This document shows positions 38,101 through 52,078 of a stretch of DNA of 64,000 nt, piece after piece (the first letter of the stretch is position 1; each line of letters opens with the position of its first letter). The notes under the pieces were generated by a model, which saw nothing but the letters and a program-made list of their open reading frames with translations, did not search any database and was not told where the DNA came from. The DNA comes from Triops longicaudatus (Eukaryota > Arthropoda > Branchiopoda > Notostraca > Triopsidae): positions 64,373 to 128,372 of the forward strand of contig JAGQDJ010000083.1 in the NCBI GenBank assembly GCA_022885665.1, read 5' to 3'. A program made the position numbers and the translations under genes.

Positions 38101-41100
38101 TCCCCGTTTTACTAATATATTCCACCTCCATGGTGGATCACCTGGGCTCTTTCGTTCGTGCGCTTTTCAAGGTCCGGCATTCCACATGCAAATGAACCAC
38201 GAGCGGTATGGAAAGTTGGCAACTCCAAATGCTTGAAAACCCCCGAAAGCATCCTCTTAGACTTGTTGAACCCAGGGCACGTTAGAAACGTTTGCTTCCT
38301 TTTCAAGTAGATTAAAGACAAATTTAAGTCTGAGAAACGATTCATGCGAGGGTTTTTCGATTCACTTCAGCGCGTTGGAAATAAAGGAGTCAAGAAACTT
38401 AGCTTTTTTTCGTTCTAAATTTTCTTTTTTTTTGCGTGAGTGTATGTTTGAGAGGAAATGGTGGGTGAGGACTTCCGCAAATTGTCTTGGTTCTTTGGGA
38501 AAACTTAGGTAAATGTGAATGTGGGGCAAACGTATACAAGTGGTACCAACCATGGTGACCACGCCCTTTGATTTCTTAACCAATAATGATTTCAGTCGGT
38601 TAGCGTTTTATTGTTTTTGTTGGCAGCGTTTAACTCGAAAGTTGGTGTCGTTGATCACTGTCAGTTGTAATGGGCTGTAAGGAGATTTTGGTGAACAAAA
38701 TGATTTCAAAGCTGTGGGTTAACACAGTCGCCTACAGGTGTTGTATTTGATAAGGGCAAAACGGGCAAGGTTGTTAGAGGGCTTTAACAGTCATTCGTGT
38801 CGATGACGATGAGGGCAATTGTCGCGGATTTAGCGGAGCAGAACCAGGTACACGCCCCTATCATGTACTCAACTTCTCTGACGTACACCGTTTCGGGTTC
38901 CCCCAAGCCTTTCAGTTAGACGTTGGAAGCCTGGCTGAGTAACAGCTTTATGGTAGCTTTTTTCCCATGCAAACGGAAGTTGTGCTGGAATTAGGAAAAA
39001 AAATATGAATAATGCAGTCGGATGTGTTAACCAGTGTGCGCCATTTTCTTGCAGGAACTTGTGCCGAGGATTTGAGTGACAACATAACGGCAGGCCAGTT
39101 CGAGTTTTATGTGAATACTCTGTCGCACGAATATGACAGCGTTGAAGAGGATGTACCTGATATCTCACCCTCCCATTTGCTGGAGCTGGACATGAGTAAC
39201 GGAGAAACCTTCCGTCCGTATCCGTTTTTGGAAACTATTTTGGAAGAAACTGCGGAAGATTTGCAAGGAGAAAGTTCCGGCTCGGAATCCGATTCGTGCA
39301 GTCGCCGGTCTAGTTCCTCCAGTTTCTGGAATGATGATTCCGAATCGGGCAGCGTGATCTATGTGCCAAGTAATATTGTAGTTCAGAGTGGAAATGCAAT
39401 AATGATAATTAGGAAAAGCAATAAATTATTCACATTTTCTTCTTCACAGTTATTTCTGTTCGACTTCCCATCATTATAATAGCAAGAATACGACAACGAA
39501 ACAAACAAGCATTTGTTATTATTGTAATTAGTGCTGTTTTTATTAACTATACAGAAGTAAGCACTATACTGTGCATTAGTGTTAATTATTCATATTAATA
39601 TGTGTATACATTAAGGTAATATAGGGCGGTAATGTACTACAGTCGACACTCTTTTATCCACACATTGCCTCGGTGTAATCGTACGAGCTTGTATCACAAA
39701 GTTGGTGTTACATTTGCGAGAAATCAACGTGAATTTAAAGCCTAACGAAAGTTTTTATTCTAAGACTGCGTTTACAGTGCCATGTTAATTCGAGTCGAGT
39801 TAAAAAGCAAAATAGCGCGGATTACCGTGCTATTTTCGATCGAGAACACGTATTTAATTAATCAGGCCGTATTTATATGTTTAGTTATCGTAAAACCCTG
39901 TTACCAAGCCAACATAACACGGCAATCTGCGATATGTTGCTCGTTAACCTTGAGTTATGATGGCAGTGGTAACGCAGTCTAAATTTTAACGAAATTTACT
40001 GATTGCTATCGAAATTAATAAATTACTTATTAAATCTGTATTTCTATGTTTTAGTTTGGCATATAACTGTACTTGAGGACCGTATTTACATACTATCTAT
40101 TTTTTACTATTTTTTTGCATATATTTTTTATTTTACATTATTTTGCATATATTTTTTATTTTACGTTATTTTGCATATATTTTTTATTTTGCATGTATTA
40201 TTTTGTTTTGTTATCAATTCTGGACTCCATTATCGTGCCTGACGTTAAAGGGAAGGGTCAAGGGTCTACTGCATTTAACGGCGTTATTTTGATAGTATTT
40301 ATTTTTAGAACGAAACTGCTGTTATTTAATGTACTTATTAATGTTTTAATGTATTTATTATGGTTTTCCTTTGTCAAATTACCTGGTTGAAATTGAAAAT
40401 AAAAATAAGTAAAAAAATTAATAATATTTGCCAATATCTGCACTTAAACTTTCCCCAGAGTTTCAGGATAAAAAATTCTTCCTTTCTAGTTTAAGCAAAG
40501 TTCAAGCTCAAGGAGAAATAAAAAGTTCATCGCCCAGTGCTTTTGTTGAGTTTTTGAGAGTGTCATGCTTAACATAGCATGGCATGGGTAAATAGACTTG
40601 CTTAGCTTAGGAAACTAAACTTAATGCATGTATTCAGTCCCGCTCTTGTGTTCCACTCGGTAGCTCCTTTATCGAACGAAAACAGCATTCCGTCTCTTTG
40701 ATTCCATTTATCTTACTTACACAGCGTGGCTAATGTTTTGCCACCGGGGTGGCGCATTTTTGTTAACTAGGTGGCAAAGCTGAACCTGGTTACGGGATTA
40801 GTGCCAGCGTCGAAGCCGACCTGGATGCCTGCCTGGCCTCTTTGGATGCCGAAGAAGAAGAACAGGAAGCGCAAGAGGAGTCAACGCAACTGAATCGGAC
40901 CTTTGGCGTGTCAAAATCGAATTCGAGCAGCCAGAACGACAACGACAAGGTTTTGTCTGAAAGCAGCGATGAAGACGATGGCGCGGGACGCATTCTAGCG
41001 GAAGTGGATTTGACAGCGCCGCAAGGCAATGGTGAATCGAGGAGCCCTTCCGTAACGGATAGTCTGATCCAGTTCGAAGCCCTAGAAAAAGAATTCGATG

Positions 41101-44100
41101 ACGGTGTCGGGGATGAAGACCCATTTGCCTCGCTGGACGAGCAAAATTTGGAATTCCACACCTCAGCCACGTCGCAACCTTTCGAAGATTCGTTCTTGGT
41201 GCACGTGATCGGCGCTGGATTCCGGGGTGGGGAAGCCGAAGAGGATTGCTTATCTCATAGCTCGGTGCAAACAATGGTCCCGGATGAAAGTCCGCTGTGG
41301 ACACCGAGCTGTCAAAGGCCTTGGGCCTCTTTGGCTCATTTGGGTAATGGAAACGTTGAACAGGAGGAAAGTTCACCGGTTTCCGGCGATTCCCAGCCTC
41401 GGACTTGGCGCAGTGAAGGGAATTTGCGGGAAACGCATAATCAAGATGGCCTTGGTGGTTTACTGAAGGTGCGATACGACCAAAGCCACTACTCCTCCGT
41501 GGGAACTTCGTGCTGGGAGCACGACCAGGAGCCGCTCGAGCATGAAGCTCATTTTGCTGGACACGAAGGTCAAGATGAAGAAGTACAATGGTTAGATCTT
41601 GTCCAATCCGCCAAAATGGAACAACCTTGGACCTTAAGAGCACGAGAAGACCTCCAACGCCATGCTGAGCCCGAACTGTGGAGCCAAAACCCACATTCTC
41701 CCCAAAGCTTTTCTTCTGAAGGTGAAGAACGCGATCCAGGTTTGACCAGCTCCGAGGAATCCGAATCGGGAGAAGATTATTCAGACTTAGAACCCTTCGA
41801 ATCGAATCTCTCCTTCAAGAGTTTACGCTCGGCCCTTCATATGCGTTCCTACTGCAGTTACGATTCTTTGCATTTACTCGGCCACGAAGCCCGAAACTCC
41901 CTATTAGGAGCGAGTATGCTCTCACGTCAGCTCGAAAGCGTTGACGAAGACGCTTTACCACAAGAAGACGAATTATGCTTGCCGGAGGCTGACGAAGGCG
42001 AACCGAATGAAGATCAATCTCAAAGTTCGAGCGAAAGCTTAGGCTCGCACCCTAGCGGCGATTTCGAGAATACGAAGCGCAAACTATCTTACCAAAATTC
42101 CTCCGAAGCGCTTAGCGAAGATTCGGGCTATGGTGACTCGGGGGGCCGACACATAACCCCGCCCCCTATGTTAGAACCTTCGGTGGAGCTGTCATCTAGC
42201 GAAACGTTGGTGACTTCAACTCCGCGTCGTCCTCGTCCTTTAAGTTTGGAGGATGCCAAGTTATTTTTAACCAGCGAGAATCTCCGTTCACCTGCTGACA
42301 TCACCCGCGAGGAGGCTGAAAAGGCAGAAGAAAGCGAAGGAGAAAGAGAGGCTCAGTGGGAGGCCAGGAGTGGCCCCAATATGCATAGTTATGCCGTGAG
42401 TCCTCCGACGCCACCCCTTTGGCTTACCGCCTGGGCCCAAGCTGCTGACGGTGAAGAAGGAGAAAATGAGAAGTTAATGGGCACGCGAGAGGAAAATGAA
42501 GAAGTCCAACGAACCGAAGAAGAAGAAGATGGGGAAGAAAGCGATGGCGAAGGAGAAGTGGGTTTGCCAGATGCTAAAATTGGACCGGGGACGGAAGAAC
42601 AGATGCCCTCGCACCCACAACGCAGTCCAAGTTCATATTCCGAGCCTGCAGCAACAGTCGTAACAGTAGTCACAACACTCCCTGCGCACGAGTGTACCCC
42701 GACCACAGTGAACCTCTGTCATTACCCATCCCGTGAATTGGTAGTGAAAACCAGCCTGTCCCCCTCGCCTTCTCTGATTGACGAGGATGAAGTAAATCCC
42801 GTGGATGATTCAGTTCAAGACTGGGAAGGCTGGGAAATAGCCAGCATGGGTACTCCGACACGCGTAGCGTTGAAGCGGTATGGACCGCGAGCGGATGTTG
42901 AAGTGTACCTGAGCAAAGAGGCCAAATTGGACTTGGAAGAAGAATCACAGCGTTCGACCCTGAGTGGACAGTCCCATAAAGGTGTACACTTCTCACCGGT
43001 CGTTTCGGCCGTGAATTGGCGCGAAAGTTACCTGGAGCCGGAGGAAGATGAAGAGCAGCCGGATCTGGGCGTCCAGAAGGTGAAGGTGATTGAGGAAGAA
43101 GTGAAGCCCCTCAGCATTCAAACGATTGTGATTCAAACAGCCGTGCCTTCTCCGCCGGTAGTAGAAGAACCTGAGGTCCATTTGCATAAAGTGGCGTCCT
43201 TGGAAGAAATGGAGGTGATTAGCTCGAAAGATATTAACCCGCCGGGGAAGCAGGAGTTTGGTGTGGGGAACTCACCCATGGAGAAATGTAAGAAGGAAAA
43301 AGACAAGGAACCTTTGCTGGCCCGCTTTTCGCTAGCGAGACTCAGTGCTCGCATGTCGGCCACGTTTCACAAAGCTACGACGTCAACGCCTACGCAAGAG
43401 TCATCGCCGAAGAAAGAAAATGCGAGCAGCAAAAAGTCTAAGAAAGATAAGAAACGTGAGAAAGAGTCGAAAAAAGCCGAGGTAGACAAACAGAAGAAAA
43501 AACCCGAACTTCCTCCCAAACCGAAACATTTGTTGCTGAGCAAACTGTCGTCCAAGCACGATTCTCCGACTCCATCTCCTCAGGTTATTGCAGATGGCGG
43601 TGCTAAAGCAGTCATCAAAACAGCTGCAACCAGCAGCCAAGAGGCTGACAACGCAGGACTCAACATAGGCGAGGAACATGAACAAGCCACGCCTCACCAT
43701 CCGGGAAATGACGTGCCGTTAATGAACGGAGCGGAAGTGGAATCGCCACACCTGCCGACATCCACTTCGACAGTTGCAACACCTTCATCGGATTCTGGGC
43801 CACTGAGCGAATTAAGGGCTGAATCTGATGAGCAGCAAGCGAGCTGCCAGGATTGGGATGACAAGGAGGTGACAATCACAGCTATTACTCCGTCTTCTTC
43901 GGCTACGACGACTGGAGCACCTAAACCGCCTATTCCGTTGCCACGGGGATTAGGTAAACCGCCGTTGCCGCCTCAAACCAAACCCAGAACTCTATACGCC
44001 CGTAAAGCATATTTAGATGTGAACAATGGCAACAAGACCCTCCCAGCCAGTAACAAAGAAGTAACTTTGGATGCCGCGTTGGAGCAGTTCACAAATTCCG

Positions 44101-47100
44101 CCAGACAAGACCGTGAGCGATTAGCGAGATCGGTGCCAGATCTGGCGCTAGTGGAACAAATGAGTCGGGAAGGTGAACCGCATTATTATAGGTAAGTTTG
44201 AGAAGCGATTTCTTTGCTTTTTTTAAATATATTTCGTATGTATGCCAGCTGGGCATGTGACAAGTTGTGTGGTAATGCAGGGACTTTAATGCGGGTAAGG
44301 TCCAGCTTACGTGGTGGGCTATCGTCACGCAATTCGAAGTGACGCAACTATCTTGAGAATACAGCTAGTACGGCTAGTACAGCTACAGCTAATAGAGCTA
44401 CTTCGTTTCGTGGTGGCATAGTTGTCAAGTAGAAAAAAATAGGTATTTACATTATTGTGGTGCATTTTGAATCAGTTTAGCGAATTGTGTTCGTAAATTT
44501 TCAATGCGACGCGCAAAAAGCGAGACCAGAGAACCCTTGCGGACACGAATGTGATTGTGCAAACTGCGTATGTTGACATGCGTTTCAAAAATTTGTGGTA
44601 AACTTTTTCATTTGTAATTTCTTGACAGTATCAGCATTAATATCACGTTACGTAAAGTTTCTTGTGTGTTGAAAAATTTCTAAAGAATGTGAACGAAGTG
44701 CCTTTCAGATTGGAATAGCTTTCCAAAACGAAGTTAAAACTTCGGCTCTTACCCTAACCTACATTTGTTTATATTAGTCCTAGGAGCGTGGTAGAACTAT
44801 TTCGATAAGCTCCCAACAGTCAAAGAGGCTGTTCAAAATGTTTTCATTTTAATACGAAGGACGTAGTAATGTGCATGTTAAGGGCTTTTCAAAAACAATT
44901 GTCCCTTTCGTCAATCATATTCAATGAGCAGTTCCTGGAAGACATGTGTTTTTTGTTTATTTTCTCTATTTACGTAAGAGAAATCATAACGTCCAGTTGT
45001 TAGCTGTAGAGCTGACAGTTACCGTCCCTTTAAGGCTGTAAAATATACCTTATAACGACGCGGTCTCGTATTGCCTCGTTTTAAATTTGAGCCAGGTACT
45101 ACGTTGTGTAAGACTATATGACTACAGTGAACTCCCATTAACCTGTAATATGTTCTACACGCGTAGGCCGAGAAAGTTAATATGCATTACGTGAAAAACC
45201 TGCACGATTTTTTAACAAGGACAAGTGTTTTAATTTTTAAAAATAACGGAAATTCTTTTTTTTTTCCGGGAATTAAGGGTTGCTTAACGAATTAGTATTT
45301 TAGCATACGTATACATGTTTCGGATATTATTCATGTATGGTAACTGCTTTTGAAAAAGGATTTCGTATTAAACGGTTTTTCGGTTGCTCAGTGAAATTTT
45401 GTTAATGCTTAGGAGCTTTGTAGAGTTCGTTCTTACATCCCTATCCCGGTCATATTTAGTTCGTTACGTTAAACTCTTTTTTTTTTAATCCATTATCAAA
45501 CCCATGGGAGCCATGCCACGCCCCTCACTCGGGCCTATTACATCTAGTCCCCTGCAGAAATCCAATCTTTTTCCCTTATCCCCATCTCCTTTTTACTACT
45601 ATTTACTCCAGGATGAAACTTGAGTATAGCATAGGTTTATTTATCGTTTGCAACCATGTTTTGGTGGGGAGGTCAAAGGATGGGGGGGGGGATAAAGTGG
45701 GGAAAGCAAATCTCCCAGACTTTGATTCTTGCATCTTAGTTTTGGGTGTCTGGTTCCAGGTTGTGGAGTCCGAAATCTGTATTTTTAACGTAATTATATT
45801 CCAATCCTTAATCTCTTTTGTGTCTCTTTTTGAGAAGGAACCCAAGTAGGATTATTTTTAGTAAATTACCATAGCTTAAGCCCTTCGCAAGGCTTCTAAA
45901 GGTCGTTATACTAAAAAGGATGTATTTTTTTTGTGTCGTTCACCTTACTTTCTTGGCAGGGTATCACAAGCTGTCCCTATTGATCGAACTACAGCAGAAA
46001 CGGAATCGACGCCGACGCCGAAGCCAAGATCGCCCTCGTCTTATTCCATGTCGGCTGCGGATTGCGCTACCGGTAGTAGTCCGTCTTCACCTGGTGGCCC
46101 AGAGGGACCTGCCTATCACAATGGTCCTAATTACGCCGTGCCCAGCTATGAAGCATTAGACCAAGCCCGCCACAAGGCACGTGAAGCTGCCTTATCTCGT
46201 GCCAGCAGTGTAGAAACGGCATGGAACGCCACGCTTTCTCGTACGTCGCTCTCACAACAACTCAATGGTACGAAGTTTATCCCCCTTTTTGTACCTTTGA
46301 TCGCTGGCGGCGATTTTTTCCTCCTTATGTTAACTTCTTCCTTTTTCTTAAACCGTATTCTTTCAGGTATTCGACCTGAAGGCGCTGAAGTAGTGGAGGG
46401 TTTTGCGAACCGATGCAGGGCACAGTCCTTGGGGCCTTCGGGGCTCTTGGAAACCAGCTTTGACATCCGATGTGGTAGTGGTAAAGGCAATCCGAGCGAG
46501 CCGCGCTACAGAGAAGGTGAAGTGGAGTGCGAAGAGTGGCGTGAAACCAACCTGGATGACATTATTCGTGATTTAGAGCATTTATCGCATTCATATTTTT
46601 ACGTGAACCGCGATCCGGCCTCGCCCAAAGCGGCTACGTCGCTCCATCATCGGCGTAGTGTGGTCGGCGCAGGCAAAGCCCGGAGTATGTACAATTTGGG
46701 GGTGGCGGATGCAACCGTTAGCCCGGCTCCAAGTAATCACACGAGTAATTGTGCGACTGACCAAGACACGGTCAACATAGAACGTGCAGCCGCGATGATG
46801 ACAAGTGCAGGCAGCGGTGGCAACCGGGGCCAAGAATGGGACTCGAGTCGTGCCAAGTCCATGGAGTTCTTGTTAGATGTTGACAATAAGCAGCGGATTC
46901 AGGTAAAAAATCTGATTAACATTCCGTTCAACTACTTTTCTCGAAGACTCTGCAGGGCTGGGCCATGTAACGTCGCTAGTTTCGACACCCGGGCCAGAAC
47001 ATTCAGCCTCCCTAGGCATGTCGTGACCTCGCTAGGCTTCTTCCCCTCTGAGTTGGCAGGAATTCGCGAAATTCAGGCTTTTCGGTCAAATTCTAAGTAA

Positions 47101-50100
47101 TTGTGGTTACACACCAAGGCCTCTGGGAATATGGCTGTTGTTCTTATGGAAACTTCAAGGCTAAAGTTAATTGCTGCCGGATGTTCAATTTCCATGACCA
47201 GGAGCTATATTGTGGAAAAAGAGGTGTCCGACGCTCCGTTTTCAACCCTTGGTAAAAGGGCCCAGGACATTTATGTTCTATTATGTTTACGTTAGTTATT
47301 CGATGTTTAGGTAGTCTCGAGCGTTTATCGTCGTAAAGGATAGCCTTTAGAACTGCGGTGTGAGAACGGATGCGTGGATGCCTCACATGGGGCATAGAAG
47401 AGAAAAAAGAAAGGTTATGGGAACCGACAGTCGGAACCTTGTTTGGGGGAATGCGTTAAAAATGAGATACTTTAGCGGTACAGTTAAGGAGAACTTGCAC
47501 TTGAGTTTTTTCTGGCCCTAAAATTCGCGTTAGTTGTCTGTCATCTGTGAAGGGGGTATCCTTGGGAGCTGCCTGATGAGAACCAGCTGGTTAAAGAGCT
47601 TTACCGTGAAAGAGCAGCCTTTGAGTTCCATTGGGTAAGGAAAAAGCCAAGCATTCAAGTGATTTTTCTCCGGGATTTTTTTTCTCCCTTGGGAGCACAG
47701 GCGAAGGAAATTGATTTCGGAGCTTATGGATAAGACCGGCGAGAGAAAAGGAGATGAAGTTGGTGAGCTAATTTTGGCATGACATGCTGTCAAGTCTTAC
47801 AAGAAAGAGCGTTTGGCACGAAGCCTTCAGCTTGAATCATGCAAAGACACCCGAAGAAGAAACAAACAAGCTTGCCGGTTTAGCGCTCACGCTCGAATTT
47901 TGCGAGATCAAGATGCGACGCCTTTTCGGATCTTGTTTTTTAGAAAGCTACGCCCCCGCTCCATAGCCTTGATTTGTTTGTCTTGGATTGTTTTTGCTGC
48001 TTTTTGTTTAGAAATTGAGCTGGAAGAAATTTTTAAATTAAAGTAAAATGACTTGCTGAAAGCGAAACCGAAGATGATGACAGTTGTTTGATGGATAGCT
48101 TTCACTTGCGCGCTGACGAGTTAAGCGAAGCAAAAAACAGGAAAAGGAAGACAAATATTTAAAAAAAAGTGTTTGCAAGGAATGTAATACTCTCACGTTT
48201 AGATTACAAACATCCCAAGCCTGGGTTACCCTACCCTTTTAAACATTATATCAGACTTTTGATATGGATGGAAGTCACGAAGCTTTATTTTTCCATCGCG
48301 ATAACCAATTAAAGCTCGGTACGTAACGGATGAAAAGACTATCGTGGGATCGGTGGTGGCAGATAATGTTAGTGCGCTGTTGAAGTGCTCTGTTTACTTT
48401 AGGAAGGTATTCAGGTCGTGAGTTTTCTTTACGAGTTTATTTTCGGGGAGATAAGGAAAGTATGCAGGCGAAGTGGCGTGAACGTTAGCTCTGACCATTA
48501 TTGTCTGAGATCAATGCGTGGATTTGTGATTAACGTCCCTATTGATGCCAAGGTGAATGAAGAGACTATTAAGGTTGCTATGGTCTCATCGCCCGAAATA
48601 AAGCGCTCTGGCTTAGGACTTGGGATTCGGCACCTGTTGTGGAAGTCCCCACAGCGATGTGAATCGTTTATTGCTTGCATTGGTCCGTATAAGGCAGGGC
48701 AAAGAACTCTTTAGATAATACGATTGCACGGCTGATGTAGTGCTAGTCATGTGGCGCGTATATTACGAGTGAGTTGTTGCATGCCGCGCAATCGGAGCGT
48801 TGTCCTGTTTGCCCTGCGTTCCTTATTTCGGCAATTCCTTAACTTCCGCCAAGTGCACGAAATTTGCCAGTAGATCCCGACCCAGCCGGTCCTCTAGACG
48901 TTGAAGTTCCACGTGATTTGTTCCGACATCAACGAAAAAACTATCGTAATTCATTGCTGTGCAAGCGATCAGATAAGTAAGGGAACTTTGCCAAAGTTTG
49001 TTCCAGTAGGGAATAAGTTTCTTTTATGTTAGCATAGCTGTGTGTCAAGTGTGTTTGCCGCAGAATGATCAATACTCGAGAGCAATCCAAGCCGGCGTAA
49101 ACTTTTTCATGTAGTTACAGGCGGGAATTTGTTCGGATGGGAAGAGGTCAAAGGGTGTGGGAAAACCTCATTAATCTTATCATCCTGTGACCAAAAAAAA
49201 AAAAGAAAAAAAGATGGTCAAGGTTGCCACTTTGTGCCGCGAGTATGTGAATCGGAGAAGCCTTGTGTGAAAGAAAGCGAAGGAAGGTCCATTTGGGGTT
49301 TTTGTTTGTGATCCGAGATAGTATTTGGGCGACGCAAACATATGCTGCGAATGCAGACTCGTCCGGCATCGATTTATTTGCATGCCCGGGCAAGTTGCCC
49401 AGTTTACCGAGTTCGTGCTGGCAGAAATGGGATCATGTGACGTCAGCTTCCCCTTTATCATCGGATGTAGGAGTTGCTAGTCGCTTAGGACTGTCGCACC
49501 CAACTCAAAAAATATTGCGTACGCAATATCCTCATCACCTTTTGTTATATACTTGATGCCAGAAAAGGAAATAATATTATCACGTTTATTTTTAAACAGC
49601 CTCCGGAGAATCAGCTCCAGAAACTGGGAGATACCCGACAGATGTCCGAACACGAACTACGAATCCAGAGATCGTTACAGCGGCTCAATGTGCCGGAATG
49701 GTACAAAAAGTATGCGCCAAACACCCAGAATGACGAACTGGATGCGACCACTAGCACGCCATCGACAGGAATTTTACGACGAAGAGAATTCGGAAGCGGA
49801 ACCTTTAGCCCGGGTGCGTCTACCCGTAGTACTGGCGGTTGGTCAGGTTTCCAACGCGATTCCAAAACAGCTTCCATGACCAGCTTAGGTTCCAGGAGTA
49901 CTACCCCTACCCGAGTCGTGATCCCTACCCGGGTACGTGCACCTGACTGGAGGTACGTCAGATCCTCCCGGGAAAGCCTAACGAGCCCAGCATCGACCAT
50001 GAGCAGCAACTTAGTCTCCCCGTCACCGTCCCAAGAGACGTCGCAGATGAACAGCACACTTTTTAGTTGGAATAGTGGCCCTGCTGTCGGAACGCAACCA

Positions 50101-51986
50101 TCCCGGTGGGGCAGCACTCGTATGAGTGTCAGTTCGGGTACAGCGTCACCTGGTAGTGCTTCCACTTACCGTTCATCACTTCTAACTTCCCGCACACCTT
50201 ACCTGGGCTGGAGGTCGCAGGAAAAGCTGAATGCTACTGAGTCTCACTCCAGTTACCTCTCGCCGGCTGAACGACTCGCGAACAGCGTGCGTACTTCTAG
50301 TACTTCAACGTTGGCCCCGAACTGTTCATCACCAGCGACTCGGAGTCCGAGTAGACAGCCACCGGAACCGGAGCCTGTCTCGGATGATGTACGGACGTCG
50401 ATCCGAGAAGTCACCTCCGCGATAGTCCATTACGTCACCGAAAACACCTCGCCCCAGCCCAACGGCCACGCCTCTCCAACTCCGTTTGACAAGACAACGT
50501 TACAACACCTGGCGAGCTCCCGGTCACCCTCACCCCGGCGACAGCGGTGTGTATGGGTCGAGAGCTCGTTCTTGGGTACCCCTCCCCCGGTAGCGCGCCC
50601 TCTCGCTAGCCCACCGTCCAGTTCGACGCCTTCACCCTTACCCTCTTTCGGCACGGGCAGGCGAACAACTGACTCGGCGATTGATTACGGTCGCGCAGGT
50701 GAGTTAATGCTCGCCTGAGAGATCCCTTGGTCCCGATAGTCCGTTTTTTGATTCAGTTGCCTCTTATTTTGTACGCGTATCCTCATTCTGTCACTCTTTG
50801 GGCCGGCTGACTGACAAGTTTGACCTTCCAATTTGATGCTTCAAATTGGTTGCTTGATTCTTATGACCCTTTTGTGGAATTTTTTTTTTTTTTTAAAGTT
50901 TCTTACGACGCAAAGCTTCTCACTCCGCGCTCATCACGCGCTAAGGCCCTTAACTTAATTGGAACCCCTCGTTACAAATTACTGAAGACACTTGGCAGCC
51001 AGCCGAGGGCTTTTATGTTATATTAAAGAAAATTTTTATATCAGAGCCATTTCGGACGGCAGCTTCACAGTTCCCTTAATTTGTCCTTTGTTGTTGGCAT
51101 AATAGCGCATAATTTCTGTTTGAAGTCTATCAGCTTATGTTCCTTATGAAGGATCCTTAGTGTCGTGAGCATCGTTTTAGGACCCTTGCGGCTAATTCGG
51201 TTAGCTCCACGGGAATTGAAATGAGAGCTGTGAGTAGTGAGACAGTTTACTTTGCATTATTCCGTTCACAGAAGCGTTAAATCCTCATTTCCCTCCCCCT
51301 TCGGTTTTTCGCCACCTTTACACCTCTTGAGTGTTGTCCAACCACCTCCATGCGGCCTTCTTTTATACCAAACCCCCCGGATTTATGTTTCTTGCTAAAA
51401 TGTAATGGCAATGGGTGCTCCCTTTCTTATGTATATTTCGACACAGGCCAGGCAGGTGGCATACGTTTCTTCATTTTATCATTTAAGCATATGGTCATTT
51501 CGCATATTGATTTTTGGTTTCTCATCTGTTGACACGAAAATGACAAGAGCTGTATAGAAAAAAAGCGTTTTAGTTGGATTAATATAAAGTTTTCATTTAA
51601 GTTGTGTTTATCTTTTATTCGTTGGTAGTCACCCGATATTTTCGTTTTAATTTTAAACAACTTTGTCACCGTCCAATGACTGCGCCAGCGCTTTTAAAAT
51701 TCTACGGTTTCCAGTTATGTTTAGAGAAACCCCGCCTGTGTTGGTTGAACCCATTGATGGCAAAGAAGTCAAGACTTCAACCGTGACTTCACCTACGATG
51801 GAAGATGTGATTAATTCATTGTTGGGACTTCCATCACCTCAATGCGCGCTCCGTCGGCCTACGTCGCAGCCGGTTTTTAACCGAACTTGCAATACTGTCG
51901 GTGGATGCGATTCGCTACGTAATGAGAAAAGTTGCGGTGACTTGAGATCGGCCAGTGGCAGTTGTGGACTGTTTCATAGTTCTTAA
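35174..51986 (+). CDS. Large unidentified protein with N-terminal membrane segment and disordered body
   Basis: Seven exons splice in frame to 2288 residues: 35174-36089, 39055-39369, 40771-44191, 45960-46267, 46367-46902, 49600-50698 and 51715-51986. Residues 45-62 form one hydrophobic span (VLYYVLLPVFVYLVYF) followed by RRSR, with no signal peptide, so it probably anchors the chain with a long cytosolic part. A run of six Asp lies near 223. Exon 3 encodes about 1140 residues that are acidic and Ser-rich, with a Lys-rich patch (about 1291-1330) and an SH3-ligand-like Pro stretch, PPIPLPRGLGKPPLPP (about 1462-1477). Later exons contain RLNVPEWYKKY (1860-1870), GWRSQEKL, EVTSAIVHYV and the terminal MFRETPPVLVEP (2200-2211). 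These look like conserved islands in disordered sequence. I do not recognise the family. Its 3' end faces inscuteable. Coding status is secure because phases match at all six junctions; the function is unknown. Confidence 0.85.
40113..40200 (+). repeat. 28-bp tandem repeat, about three copies
   Basis: Units at 40113-40140, 40141-40168 and from 40169 share TTTTGCATATATTTTTTATT followed by TTACATTA or a close variant. The array lies in intron 2 of the 2288-residue gene and is AT-rich. Confidence 0.85.
46268..46366 (+). other. Frame-preserving 99-bp intron, open if retained
   Basis: The intron has a GTACGAAG donor and an ATTCTTTCAG acceptor. Its length is a multiple of three and it has no in-frame stop. 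Retention would add 33 mostly hydrophobic residues (including PLFVPLIAGG and FFLLMLTSSFFL) to the 2288-residue protein. Splicing it out also keeps the frame, so both forms are possible. Confidence 0.5.
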
Positions 51987-52020
51987 ATGAAAGTGTCGAC
52001 GTTGAGCCTTTGCACATTTT

Positions 52021-52029
52021 TTTATTAAA
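52021..52029. terminator. Two-way poly(A) signal TTTATTAAA (first copy)
   Basis: The same nine bases read ATTAAA on the plus strand (38 bp past the stop of the 2288-residue gene) and AATAAA on the minus strand (about 160 bp past the inscuteable stop). Either gene or both could use it. Confidence 0.4.
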
Positions 52030-52078
52030 ATTACATTGCTGTGTACAGTACATGTGCATATTTAAACATTCTTGGAAG

